6,066 nucleotides of DNA from Burkholderiales bacterium (GTDB lineage Bacteria; Pseudomonadota; Gammaproteobacteria; Burkholderiales; Usitatibacteraceae): positions 1 to 6,066 of the forward strand of contig JAICTR010000185.1 in assembly GCA_025936275.1 (NCBI GenBank). Direction: 5' to 3'. This document shows, in pieces, positions 1-6,066 of this stretch. The notes under the pieces are model-generated. The model did not search any database. It was not told the DNA's origin and worked only from the letters and a program-made list of their open reading frames with translations. A program made the translations under genes and the position numbers. How positions within the stretch are numbered: position 1 is the first letter of the stretch; every line of letters starts with the position of its first letter.

Positions 1-638
1 AACTTGGCGAGGCTCGAGACGCCGTCGGCGCATTCCGCGGTCACCATGTACGGCACGTAGACCTCGGTGTAGCCGTGCTCCTCCGTGTGCACCTGGAGCA
101 TGAACTGCGCGAGCGCGCGGTGCAGGCGCGCGACCGCGCCGCGCAGCACCGAGAAGCGCGCGCCGGAAAGCTTCGCCGCGGTAACGAAGTCGAGGCCGCC
201 CAGGCCCACACCCACGTCGACATGGTCCTTCACCGGAAAATCGAACTTGCGCGGCTCGCCCCAGCGGCGCACCTCGACGTTGTCGTCGCTCGAGCGGCCG
301 TCGGGAACCTCGGGGCGCGGAATGTTGGGAATCACCCGCAGGAAGTCCGACGCGCGCTGCTGCAGCCCGGCGAGCGCCGCCTCGTTGGCCTTCAGCTCGT
401 CGCCGATGCCGGCCGCTTCCTTCATCGGGCCCGAGGCGTCCTCGCCCTTGCCCTTCAGCATGCCGACCTGCTTGTTCAGCGCATTGCGCTTCGCCTGCAG
501 CTCCTCGGTCCGCAGCTGCAGTTTCTTGCGCTCGTCCTCGAGCTTCTGGAACGCGGCGACGTCGAGGTCGAAGCCGCGCCGCTTGAGGCCCGCGACGACG
601 GCGGGAAGGTCTTTTCTCAGGAGTTGGATGTCTAGCAT
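1..638 (-). CDS. serS: Seryl-tRNA synthetase, N-terminal half (3' end outside window)
   Basis: Class II aminoacyl-tRNA synthetase that charges tRNA-Ser (and tRNA-Sec) with serine in the cytoplasm. Reading from the ATG at 638-636, 212 complete codons are visible before the window edge; the family is usually about 425-430 residues, so roughly half is present. The start MLDIQLLRKD is the classic SerRS N-terminus. Residues about 27-100 form the long, charged, heptad-like antiparallel coiled-coil arm that grips the tRNA long variable arm. IPNIPRPEVPDG (103-114), DDNVEVRRWGEPRKFDF (118-134), GLDF (148-151), KLSGARF (156-162) and LHRALAQFML (172-181) are typical SerRS signatures leading into the catalytic domain. 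The catalytic motifs 2 and 3 lie outside the window. No clear Shine-Dalgarno precedes the ATG. Codon 2 is CTA, a rare leucine codon at this GC content. The gene follows rarA by 38 nt in the same direction. Family assignment is very secure. Confidence 0.96.
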   Translation of the reverse strand, partial: MLDIQLLRKDLPAVVAGLKRRGFDLDVAAFQKLEDERKKLQLRTEELQAKRNALNKQVGMLKGKGEDASGPMKEAAGIGDELKANEAALAGLQQRASDFLRVIPNIPRPEVPDGRSSDDNVEVRRWGEPRKFDFPVKDHVDVGVGLGGLDFVTAAKLSGARFSVLRGAVARLHRALAQFMLQVHTEEHGYTEVYVPYMVTAECADGVSSLAK

Positions 639-648
639 GGCAAGGTCG

Positions 649-675
649 GTCGTTCCCGCGAAGGCGGGAATCCAG
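649..675. repeat. REP-like palindrome between rarA and serS
   Basis: A perfect 7-bp inverted repeat, TTCCCGC (653-659) - GAAG - GCGGGAA (664-670), flanked by GTCG on the left and TCCAG on the right, fills most of the short spacer. It begins 3 bases beyond the rarA stop codon. The core and the flanking TCCAG resemble the small palindromic repeats dispersed between genes in many Proteobacteria (from memory; no second copy exists in this window to prove repetition). As RNA in the direction of transcription it would form a GC-rich hairpin with a CUUC loop, but no U-tract follows on the minus strand, so it is not a canonical intrinsic terminator. It could stabilise the rarA mRNA 3' end or partly attenuate read-through into serS. 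Confidence 0.7.
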
Positions 676-677
676 CG

Positions 678-1997
678 TCATTCTACTTTCTTCGATTTCC
701 GGTCCAGCTCGCGGAGGCGTTCCAGCTTCTCGCGGATCTTCGCCTCGAGCCCGCGATCGGTGGGCAGGTACCACTGCGGGCGCTCCATGCCTTCGGGCAG
801 GTAGCTCTCGCCCGCGGCATAGCCCTCGTCCTCGTCGTGCGCGTAGCGATAGTCCTTGCCGTAACCCAGGTTCTTCATGAGCTTCGTGGGCGCGTTGCGG
901 ATGTGCAGCGGCACGGGGCGCGTGCCGTCCTGCGCGACGAAGGCGCGCGCGGCGCCGTAGGCGGTGTAGACGGCATTGGACTTGGCGGCGACCGCGAGGT
1001 AGATCACGCATTCGGCGAGCGCGAGCTCGCCTTCGGGCGTGCCGAGCCGCTCGTAGACCTCGGCCGCGTTGAGCGCCACCTCGAGCGCGCGCGGGTCGGC
1101 GAGGCCGATGTCCTCGCTCGCCATGCGGATCATGCGGCGAGAGACGTAGCGCGGATCCACGCCGCCGTCGAGCATGCGCACCAGCCAGTAGAGCGCCGCG
1201 TCGGGGTCGCTTCCCCGCACGCTCTTGTGCAGCGCCGAGATCTGGTCGTAGAAATTCTCGCCGCCCTTGTCGAATCGCCGTCCCGCGCGCTGCGCGACGG
1301 CGTTCACGAAATCGCCGTCGGCCCCGTGGCGGCCCTCGACGCGCGCCGCTTGCGCCACCTGCTCGACGAGGTTCAGCGCGCGGCGCCCGTCGCCGTCGGC
1401 GAATTCGGCGATGCGCTTGCGCGCTTCCTCCGTCGCATCGACCTGCTCCGCCTCGAAGCCGCGCTCGATGAGGGGGTCGAGGTCCTCGGGCTTGAGGCTT
1501 TCGAGCACGTAGACCTGCGCGCGCGAGAGGAGCGCCCCGATCACCTCGAAGGACGGATTCTCGGTGGTGGCGCCGACGAAGGTGAAGAGGCCCGACTCGA
1601 CGTGCGGCAGGAACGCGTCCTGCTGCGCCTTGTTGAAGCGGTGCACCTCGTCCACGAAGACGATGGTCGCGCGCCCGAACTGGTCGCGCGCGAGCTTCGC
1701 CCGCTCCACCGCCTCGCGGATCTCCTTCACGCCCGCGAGCACCGCGGAGATGGCGACGAAGTCGGCATTGAAGGCGCTCGCCATGAGGCGCGCGAGCGTG
1801 GTCTTGCCGACGCCCGGCGGGCCCCAGAGGATCATGGAGTGGGGCCTCCCGGAGCGCAGCGCCACGCGGATCGGCTTCCCCTCGGCCAGGAGGTGGCGCT
1901 GTCCGACCATCTCGTCGATGGTCTTGGGGCGCAGGCGCTCGGCGAGCGGCACGTGCACCTCGCCGCTGGCGGTGAAGAGGTCGCGGGGCTCGTTCAT
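678..1997 (-). CDS. rarA: Replication-associated recombination protein A (AAA+ ATPase, RarA/MgsA/WRNIP1 family)
   Basis: Predicted 439-residue cytoplasmic ATPase related to clamp-loader subunits and RuvB; family members (E. coli RarA, yeast Mgs1, human WRNIP1) act at stalled forks and single-strand gaps and interact with SSB. The start MNEPRDLF is chosen because PLAERLRPKTIDEMVGQRHL (17-36) is the normal RarA beginning; an upstream in-frame extension would overlap the preceding gene out of frame. Visible motifs: Walker A GPPGVGKT (59-66), Walker B IVFVDEVHRF (112-121), sensor 1 GATTENPSF (142-150), an arginine-finger candidate in LLSRAQV (R159), and sensor 2 GDGRRALN (202-209). The C-terminal part carries the family's tetramerisation/helical region, with SVRGSDPDAALYW (259-271), RRMIRMASEDIGLADP (287-302) and LGYGKDYRYAHD (377-388). 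Length matches the E. coli protein. No good Shine-Dalgarno is seen; the start lies 13 nt after the HTH-TPR gene stop, suggesting translational coupling or shared transcription. All key ATPase residues are present, so it should be functional. Confidence 0.97.
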   Translation of the reverse strand: MNEPRDLFTASGEVHVPLAERLRPKTIDEMVGQRHLLAEGKPIRVALRSGRPHSMILWGPPGVGKTTLARLMASAFNADFVAISAVLAGVKEIREAVERAKLARDQFGRATIVFVDEVHRFNKAQQDAFLPHVESGLFTFVGATTENPSFEVIGALLSRAQVYVLESLKPEDLDPLIERGFEAEQVDATEEARKRIAEFADGDGRRALNLVEQVAQAARVEGRHGADGDFVNAVAQRAGRRFDKGGENFYDQISALHKSVRGSDPDAALYWLVRMLDGGVDPRYVSRRMIRMASEDIGLADPRALEVALNAAEVYERLGTPEGELALAECVIYLAVAAKSNAVYTAYGAARAFVAQDGTRPVPLHIRNAPTKLMKNLGYGKDYRYAHDEDEGYAAGESYLPEGMERPQWYLPTDRGLEAKIREKLERLRELDRKSKKVE

Positions 1998-2010
1998 GGG
2001 AATTCGATCG

Positions 2011-2820
2011 CTAGCGCGTGAGCCGGCGATACTCGGCCATGTGGCGGATCGCCTCGCGCGGCTCGCCCCGGCTGCGGCAAAGGAGCGCCAGGTTGTAGTG
2101 GCCGTCGGCGAGCTCGGGATCGATCGCCAGCGCCGCGCGATAGGCGCGCAGCGCCTCCTCCTCGTTGCCCATGTCCTCGAGCAGCACGCCCAGGTTGAAG
2201 AGCAGCACCGCATCGGCGCCGCACGCCTCGAGCGCATCGGAGTAGACGCGTCCCGCTTCCGCGAGCCGCCGCGCCTCGTGCAGCAGGAGGCCCAGGTTGA
2301 TGCGCGCGTCGACGTTCTTCGGGTCCGCCGCGATCGCTTCGCGGTAGGCGCACATCGCGCCCTCGGGGTCGCTGCGTTCCAGAGCCAGCGCTTCCTGGAA
2401 CCGGTCGCGCGCGGGCGCCGCCTTCGACTCCACGCGCCGCTCGATCACGGTGAGCGAGCCGTTCGCCGGATCGCCGCCGAACTCGAGCAGGTACTGGCCG
2501 GAATCCGCCTGCCAGCGCTTGCGGCCCTCGCGCACCACGACGCGGTCGCCCTCGGCGCCGATGGCGAGGCCCGAAAGCGGCATCGCGCCCGGAAGATGGC
2601 GGCGCAGCTGCCGCACCGACCTCGTGATGCGCCGCTGCGGCACGCGCGCCGCGGCGAGCGCCTGCGCGGTGCGCAGCACGATCAGGTCCTGGAAGGAGAA
2701 GCGCCAGCTGTTGCGCGGCCCGCGCGCGGGCGCGACGAACCCCGCGCCCACCAGCGCGCGGATCGTGGCGCGCGGCACGCCGAGCAGCCGCTCGACATCG
2801 CGGACGCCATAGGAATCCAT
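2011..2820 (-). CDS. MerR-like HTH protein with C-terminal TPR repeats, function unknown
   Basis: Predicted 269-residue soluble protein. Residues about 3-75 match the MerR-type winged HTH: YGVRDVERLLGVPRATIRAL (4-23) aligns with the 'I-x-E-L-A-x-x-x-G-V-x-x-x-T-I-R' helix-turn-helix, and NSWRFSFQDLIVLRTAQAL (37-55) with the wing plus following helix ('G-Y-R-x-Y-x-x-x-D'). The MerR dimerisation coiled coil and any metal-binding cysteine pattern are absent. Residues about 78-133 form a glycine-rich, beta-looking segment (DRVVVREG, GQYLLEFGG, GSLTVIERR) that I do not recognise. Residues about 137-269 contain four TPR-like helical pairs, with characteristic AMCAYREAIAADP (155-167), INLGLLL (174-180), LFNLGVLLEDMGNEEEALRA (207-226) and YNLALLCRSRGEPREAI (242-258). 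There is no signal peptide or membrane segment. It starts 21 nt after ku and ends 13 nt before rarA, with no strong Shine-Dalgarno. Context suggests a regulator or scaffold for the end-joining module; this is inference. Confidence 0.9.
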   Translation of the reverse strand: MDSYGVRDVERLLGVPRATIRALVGAGFVAPARGPRNSWRFSFQDLIVLRTAQALAAARVPQRRITRSVRQLRRHLPGAMPLSGLAIGAEGDRVVVREGRKRWQADSGQYLLEFGGDPANGSLTVIERRVESKAAPARDRFQEALALERSDPEGAMCAYREAIAADPKNVDARINLGLLLHEARRLAEAGRVYSDALEACGADAVLLFNLGVLLEDMGNEEEALRAYRAALAIDPELADGHYNLALLCRSRGEPREAIRHMAEYRRLTR

Positions 2821-2841
2821 CGCTCGCGAATCCGTGGAGGG

Positions 2842-3732
2842 CTAGGCCTTCTTCCTGCGCGCCGGCGGGGCCGCGGGCTCGTTCGCCTGCGCGCGCTTGG
2901 GCGGCTTGCGTGCGCCTTCGGCCGCGGCGCTCGCCGGCTCGCGCGCCGCCTTCGCGGCGGGCTTGCGCTCGAGGCTCGCGCGCAGCGCCTCCATGAGGTC
3001 GATCACCTGCGCACCGCCTTCGGGCTCCTCGGCCATCGAGATCTCCTGGCCCTCGATCTTCTTCTGGATCGCGGCCTCGATGCGCTTCGCCACCTCGTCG
3101 GCATACGCCGCAGGATCGAACGCCTCGGCCGCCTGCGCCTCGATCAACTGCTTGGCGAGCTTGAGCTCCGCGTCCTTGACCTCGGTCGCCGGGATCTCGA
3201 TCTCGGCGATGGAACGCACCTCGCCGGCGTAGAGGAGCTGCTGCATGACGAGCCCTTCCTCCACCGGCCGGATCATCACGATGTACTGCTTGCCGCGCGC
3301 CGCCCAGCGGCCGAGGGCGCAGCGCTGCGTCTCGCGCAGCGCCTTCGAGAGCAACGCATAGGGCTTGGCCCCACCCTTGTCGGGCGCGAGGTAATAGGCC
3401 TTGTCGAAGTACACCGGATCGATCGACTCGATCGGCACGAACTCCGTGATCTCCGCCAGGTGCGTGCCGGTCTCCTCGAGCGCCTTCAGCTCCTCGCTCG
3501 TGAAGAGCACGTACTGGTCCTTCGCGAACTCGTAGCCCTTCACCATCTCCTCGCGCGGCACGACGACCTCTTCCTTCACGCAGAGGTATTGCTGCTTCAA
3601 CCGCGAGCCGCACGCCTTGTGCAGCAGGTTGAAGGAGACCGACTTCGCGGACTCCGTCGCCGAATAGAGCTTCACCGGGATCGAGACGAGCCCGAAGGAC
3701 ACCGTGAGCGACGCGATCGAACGTGCGGCCAT
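2842..3732 (-). CDS. ku: Ku protein, non-homologous end joining
   Basis: Predicted 296-residue bacterial Ku, which homodimerises into a ring around double-strand DNA ends, protects them and recruits LigD. The N-terminus MAARSIASLTVSFGLVSIPV (1-20) followed by KLYSATE is diagnostic for the family. Further signatures are HKACGSRLKQQY (38-49), VKGYEFAKDQYV (64-75), PIESIDPVYFDKAYYLAPDK (100-119) and IDLMEALRASL (244-254), the end of the conserved core. After residue 256 comes a 40-residue, lysine/arginine/alanine/proline-rich low-complexity tail ending ARRKKA, like the basic Ku C-termini that in other bacteria modulate DNA binding and LigD stimulation. The protein is in the usual 270-300 residue range. 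The second cysteine pair found in some Ku proteins after the CGSR region is missing, leaving only C41 and C51. It has the clearest ribosome binding site in the window and sits 57 nt downstream of ligD, an NHEJ gene pair. No truncation or frameshift is seen. Confidence 0.98.
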   Translation of the reverse strand: MAARSIASLTVSFGLVSIPVKLYSATESAKSVSFNLLHKACGSRLKQQYLCVKEEVVVPREEMVKGYEFAKDQYVLFTSEELKALEETGTHLAEITEFVPIESIDPVYFDKAYYLAPDKGGAKPYALLSKALRETQRCALGRWAARGKQYIVMIRPVEEGLVMQQLLYAGEVRSIAEIEIPATEVKDAELKLAKQLIEAQAAEAFDPAAYADEVAKRIEAAIQKKIEGQEISMAEEPEGGAQVIDLMEALRASLERKPAAKAAREPASAAAEGARKPPKRAQANEPAAPPARRKKA

Positions 3733-3739
3733 GGCTTTT

Positions 3740-3745
3740 CTCCTG
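3740..3745 (-). promoter_or_regulatory. Ribosome binding site of ku
   Basis: On the minus strand CAGGAG lies 7 nt before the ku ATG (spacer AAAAGCC). It is the only strong Shine-Dalgarno among the starts visible in the window and fixes the ku start codon at 3732. Confidence 0.85.
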
Positions 3746-3756
3746 TCGCGCTTAGG

Positions 3757-3771
3757 CCTTGCGATTCAAGG
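3757..3771 (-). other. Small inverted repeat in the ligD-ku spacer
   Basis: CCTTG (3757-3761) and CAAGG (3767-3771) can pair around a 5-nt loop, in the leader between the ligD stop and the ku ribosome binding site. The stem is only 5 bp and no U-tract follows, so it is not a convincing terminator. It could be chance or a weak RNA structure upstream of the ku start. No convincing -35/-10 promoter pair is visible in the 57-nt spacer. Confidence 0.3.
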
Positions 3772-3789
3772 TGTTGGCGGCGAAACTTT

Positions 3790-6066
3790 TCATTCTCCCC
3801 GAACCGCCGCGCGCCGTCCAGCGGGACGTTTGAGGGCCCGCTCGAGGTCCTGCTTGCGCCCGAGCGCATCGGCCCAGCGGTCGCCCGTCTCCACGAGGCG
3901 CTCCATCGCGTTCGCGATGCGGAAATCGAGCGGGTGCGCACCCGCGAGCTCGTCCCACGTGAGCGGCATCGAGACCGGCGCGCCCGCCACGCCGCGCGGC
4001 GAGTACGCCACGTTCAGCGTCTTGCCGCGCACGTTCATGTTGTAGTCCATGAAGATCTTCCCGGTGCGCTTCGGGATGCTCCATTCGAGCGTGATGTCCT
4101 TCGGGTGCAGGCGCATCAGGTGCCGGCCGACGAGCTCGGAGACCGCGCGCGCGGCATCGAAGTCGAGCGTGCGGCGGATCGGCACGAAGACATGCAGGCC
4201 GGTCTTGCCCGAGGTCTTCACGATCGCCTCGAGCCCCATCCCGGCGAGCAGCTCGCGCAGGTGGAACGCCACCTCCTTGCCTTTCTCGAAGGCCTTCGTG
4301 TTGAGCTCGGGCTCATCGCCGGGCTTCTCCTTGCCGGAATAGATATACGGGTCGATGTCGAAGAGCACGTAGTCGGGAAAGTTGAGGATGGAGGATTCGA
4401 GCGCCGCGAGCGAGCTCGCGTAATCGTCGGTCTGCGCCTGTGCATCGTTGCCGCCCCGTGCGCGCGAGTGCCACACGTGCAGCTCGAGCGTCCCGGACTG
4501 GCCGAGCCACAGCAGCGTCGGCAGGTTGTTGCACAGCAGGTACTCGTGCTCGTCGTCCTTGTGCCCGGAGAAGACGGTGATCGCCTCGACGAACTCGGGC
4601 CGCGCCTGGGTCCAGTGCTTCTGGAAGAAGCGCTCGCCGCCGAGGCCGTCGGGCATGCGGATCATGGTGAGCGGGCGGTCGGCGAGGTGCGGCAGCATGT
4701 ACGGCGAGACCCGCGCGTAGTAGCGCAGCAGGTCGCGCTTGGTGACCGCGGGCTGGCGGAGCGCCCGGTCCTCCGGCCAGTAGATGCGATCGAGGCTCGT
4801 CACGCGGATGCGATGCGCGCCCACGGCGAGCGTCGCATCGGATTTCGCGCGCTCGAGCTGCGCGACGATCTCCTCGATCGGGTCGGCCGGCGTGCGCTGC
4901 GCCGCGCGACTCGCCCGCGCGCTCGAGGCGGCGCGGCGCACCTTCTTCGCGTCGAGGTCGTCGCGCACCCGCAGGAACACCGGCGCGCGCAAATGCTCAT
5001 CCGACGTCCATCCCTGGTACGCGACCTCCACGACCACGCGTGGGGCGACCCAGGTCGTGGGCCCGTTGAGCTCCGGGAGCGTAGCGAACGGGCACGACTG
5101 CGCCGCGAGCGGCTCGAGACGCGACTTCAGGAGTTCCAACGTCCGCTCATCGAATCCGGAGCCGACGTGCGACGCGTAGGCGAGCTTGCCGCGCTCCCAT
5201 TGGCCCACCAGCAGCGCGCCCAGCGCGGCGCGCGAGCCCTTGCCGCGCGTGTAGCCGCCGACCACGAAGTCGCCGCTTTGCCGCGGCTTCACCTTGAGCC
5301 ACGCGCCCGTGCGCCGGCCCGCCTCGTAGCGGCTGTCCTCGCGCTTGCCCACCACGCCCTCGAAGCCCGTCGCGAGCGCCGCTTCCTCGAGCCGCACGCC
5401 GTCTTCCTCCGCGTGCACCAGGCGCACGTGCGGCGACGGCATCAGGCACTGCGCGAGGTAGCGGCGGCGATCGCGATACGGCGCGTCGCGCAAGTCGATG
5501 CCGGCAAAGTGCAGCAGGTCGAAGCAGAAGAGCACGACCGGCGACTCGCGATCGGCGCGCGCGCGGTCGTGGTCGGTCTTCAGCTTCGCGCGCGCCTGCA
5601 GCGCGTCGAACGAGGGCCTGCCCTCCGCATCGAAGGCGACGATCTCGCCGTCGAGGATCATCCGCGCGCCGGCCCCCGCGAGCTCGGCGGCGAGCGCCGG
5701 GAAATCCGCGGCGAGCTCGAGGCCGCGCCGCGAGCGCAGCTTCACGCGACCGCCCTCCACGAACGCGAGCACGCGATAGCCGTCGAGCTTGGGCTCCCAC
5801 ATCCATCCCGCGCGACGGAAGGCGGCCGAGCCGGTCTCGGCGAGCATCGGCGAAAGCTTTGCGGGCATCGGTGCGGTCTTCCCGGCGGGCACCAGCCGCG
5901 CCGCCGGAATGCGATGCGCCGGAACGACCTTGAGGTCCTCGACTTCGAGGCCGGTGAGCACCGAGCGGCTGCGCTCGGCGATGTCCTCCGATGAAGCCCC
6001 GCTTCCCGGGGATTCCCGCGCGACGAAACGGTCCTTGTGCTTGAGGAGCAGCCATTGCTTCGCTTC
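3790..6066 (-). CDS. ligD: Multifunctional ATP-dependent DNA ligase D, 5' end outside window
   Basis: LigD performs end processing, gap filling and sealing in bacterial NHEJ. 758 residues are visible; the frame is open to the window edge, so the in-frame GTG at 5961 is not the true start. Numbering from the edge: residues 1-35 (QWLLLKHKDRFVA at 4-16, then SSEDIAERSRSVLTG) are the end of the N-terminal 3'-phosphoesterase domain. The ligase domain follows, with the adenylated lysine in EPKLDGYR (K93), DGEIVAF (139-145), EGVVGKR (236-242) and WLKVKP (256-261), then an OB-fold to about 368. An Ala/Arg-rich linker (about 372-395) leads to the archaeo-eukaryotic primase-like polymerase domain (about 418-742), with metal-binding FDIDP (569-573, D570 and D572), KTSGKTGLHVFVP (617-629, including S619 and H625) and the third aspartate in IFMDYN (D674). 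The order is PE-LIG-POL, as in Pseudomonas LigD; full length is probably 850-950 residues. All visible catalytic residues are intact. ku follows after 57 nt. Confidence 0.97.
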   Translation of the reverse strand, partial: EAKQWLLLKHKDRFVARESPGSGASSEDIAERSRSVLTGLEVEDLKVVPAHRIPAARLVPAGKTAPMPAKLSPMLAETGSAAFRRAGWMWEPKLDGYRVLAFVEGGRVKLRSRRGLELAADFPALAAELAGAGARMILDGEIVAFDAEGRPSFDALQARAKLKTDHDRARADRESPVVLFCFDLLHFAGIDLRDAPYRDRRRYLAQCLMPSPHVRLVHAEEDGVRLEEAALATGFEGVVGKREDSRYEAGRRTGAWLKVKPRQSGDFVVGGYTRGKGSRAALGALLVGQWERGKLAYASHVGSGFDERTLELLKSRLEPLAAQSCPFATLPELNGPTTWVAPRVVVEVAYQGWTSDEHLRAPVFLRVRDDLDAKKVRRAASSARASRAAQRTPADPIEEIVAQLERAKSDATLAVGAHRIRVTSLDRIYWPEDRALRQPAVTKRDLLRYYARVSPYMLPHLADRPLTMIRMPDGLGGERFFQKHWTQARPEFVEAITVFSGHKDDEHEYLLCNNLPTLLWLGQSGTLELHVWHSRARGGNDAQAQTDDYASSLAALESSILNFPDYVLFDIDPYIYSGKEKPGDEPELNTKAFEKGKEVAFHLRELLAGMGLEAIVKTSGKTGLHVFVPIRRTLDFDAARAVSELVGRHLMRLHPKDITLEWSIPKRTGKIFMDYNMNVRGKTLNVAYSPRGVAGAPVSMPLTWDELAGAHPLDFRIANAMERLVETGDRWADALGRKQDLERALKRPAGRRAAVRGE

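Noticed and set aside
75..635. Plus-strand open frames opposite serS
   Set aside because: They are antisense shadows of the unambiguous SerRS frame; the biased Arg/Ala/Leu composition and lack of any motif argue against coding.
653..670. Intrinsic terminator for rarA
   Set aside because: The hairpin is GC-rich but is not followed by a U-tract in the direction of transcription, so a REP-like element or mRNA-stabilising hairpin is a better description.
1994..3613. A 539-codon minus-strand open frame overlapping ku and the HTH-TPR gene in another frame
   Set aside because: Its translation is Arg/Ala/Gly-rich with no family features, and two clear genes occupy the same DNA in the proper frames.
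3733..3789. Promoter for ku in the ligD-ku spacer
   Set aside because: A TTGAAT hexamer is present, but no convincing -10 box lies at proper spacing; evidence is too weak to annotate.
5959..5961. GTG as a possible ligD start
   Set aside because: The frame remains open to the window edge and the upstream 35 residues (QWLLLKHKDRFVA and following) match the end of the LigD phosphoesterase domain, so the true start lies beyond the window.
1564..5994. A 1476-codon open frame on the plus strand spanning the antisense of rarA, the HTH-TPR gene, ku and ligD
   Set aside because: It lies in exact codon register opposite ligD, ku and the HTH-TPR gene, so it stays open merely because those genes avoid TTA, CTA and TCA codons at high GC. 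Its product would be a low-complexity Arg/Ala/Leu/His-rich chain, it runs straight through intergenic spacers, and the opposite strand encodes well-recognised families.
5993..6005. Short inverted repeat GAAGC-CCC-GCTTC inside ligD
   Set aside because: It is inside the coding region for the phosphoesterase-ligase linker and is of a size expected by chance in GC-rich DNA.
5147..6055. A 302-codon minus-strand frame overlapping the LigD phosphoesterase-ligase region
   Set aside because: It is an out-of-frame reading of ligD, extremely Arg/Gly/Ala-rich, without recognisable domains.

Overview
The window is a very GC-rich (about two-thirds G+C by eye), densely packed bacterial chromosome segment. 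All five recognisable genes lie on the minus strand. In transcription order (right to left) they are ligD (5' end outside the window), ku, a MerR-type HTH/TPR protein gene, rarA, and serS (3' end outside the window). Intergenic gaps are 57, 21, 13 and 38-39 nt, so the block looks like one operon or a chain of co-directional, closely coupled genes. No RNA gene, IS element, CRISPR array or phage gene is visible, and no stretch of 300 bases lacks a gene.

The organism is most likely a betaproteobacterium (Burkholderiales or a relative). This is inferred from the composition, the LigD domain order (phosphoesterase - ligase - polymerase, as in Pseudomonas and Burkholderia-type LigD), the proteobacterial style of the Ku protein, the rarA-serS pairing common in Proteobacteria, and a TTCCCGC/GCGGGAA palindromic repeat of a kind seen between genes in many Proteobacteria.

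Layout: 1-638 holds the N-terminal half of seryl-tRNA synthetase. 639-677 is a short spacer containing the palindrome. 678-1997 is the AAA+ replication-fork ATPase RarA. 2011-2820 encodes a 269-residue protein with an N-terminal MerR-like winged HTH, a middle beta-rich segment of unknown nature and about four TPR repeats. 2842-3732 is Ku with a basic C-terminal tail. 3790-6066 is most of a multidomain LigD.

Functionally, Ku and LigD form the bacterial non-homologous end-joining (NHEJ) machinery: Ku binds double-strand ends and recruits LigD, which trims, fills and seals them. RarA acts at stalled or gapped replication forks. The most intriguing element is the HTH-TPR protein wedged between the NHEJ pair and rarA: its fold combination suggests a DNA-binding regulator or adaptor of this repair module, but no function can be assigned from sequence alone. 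serS is a housekeeping gene and probably a passenger at the end of the block.
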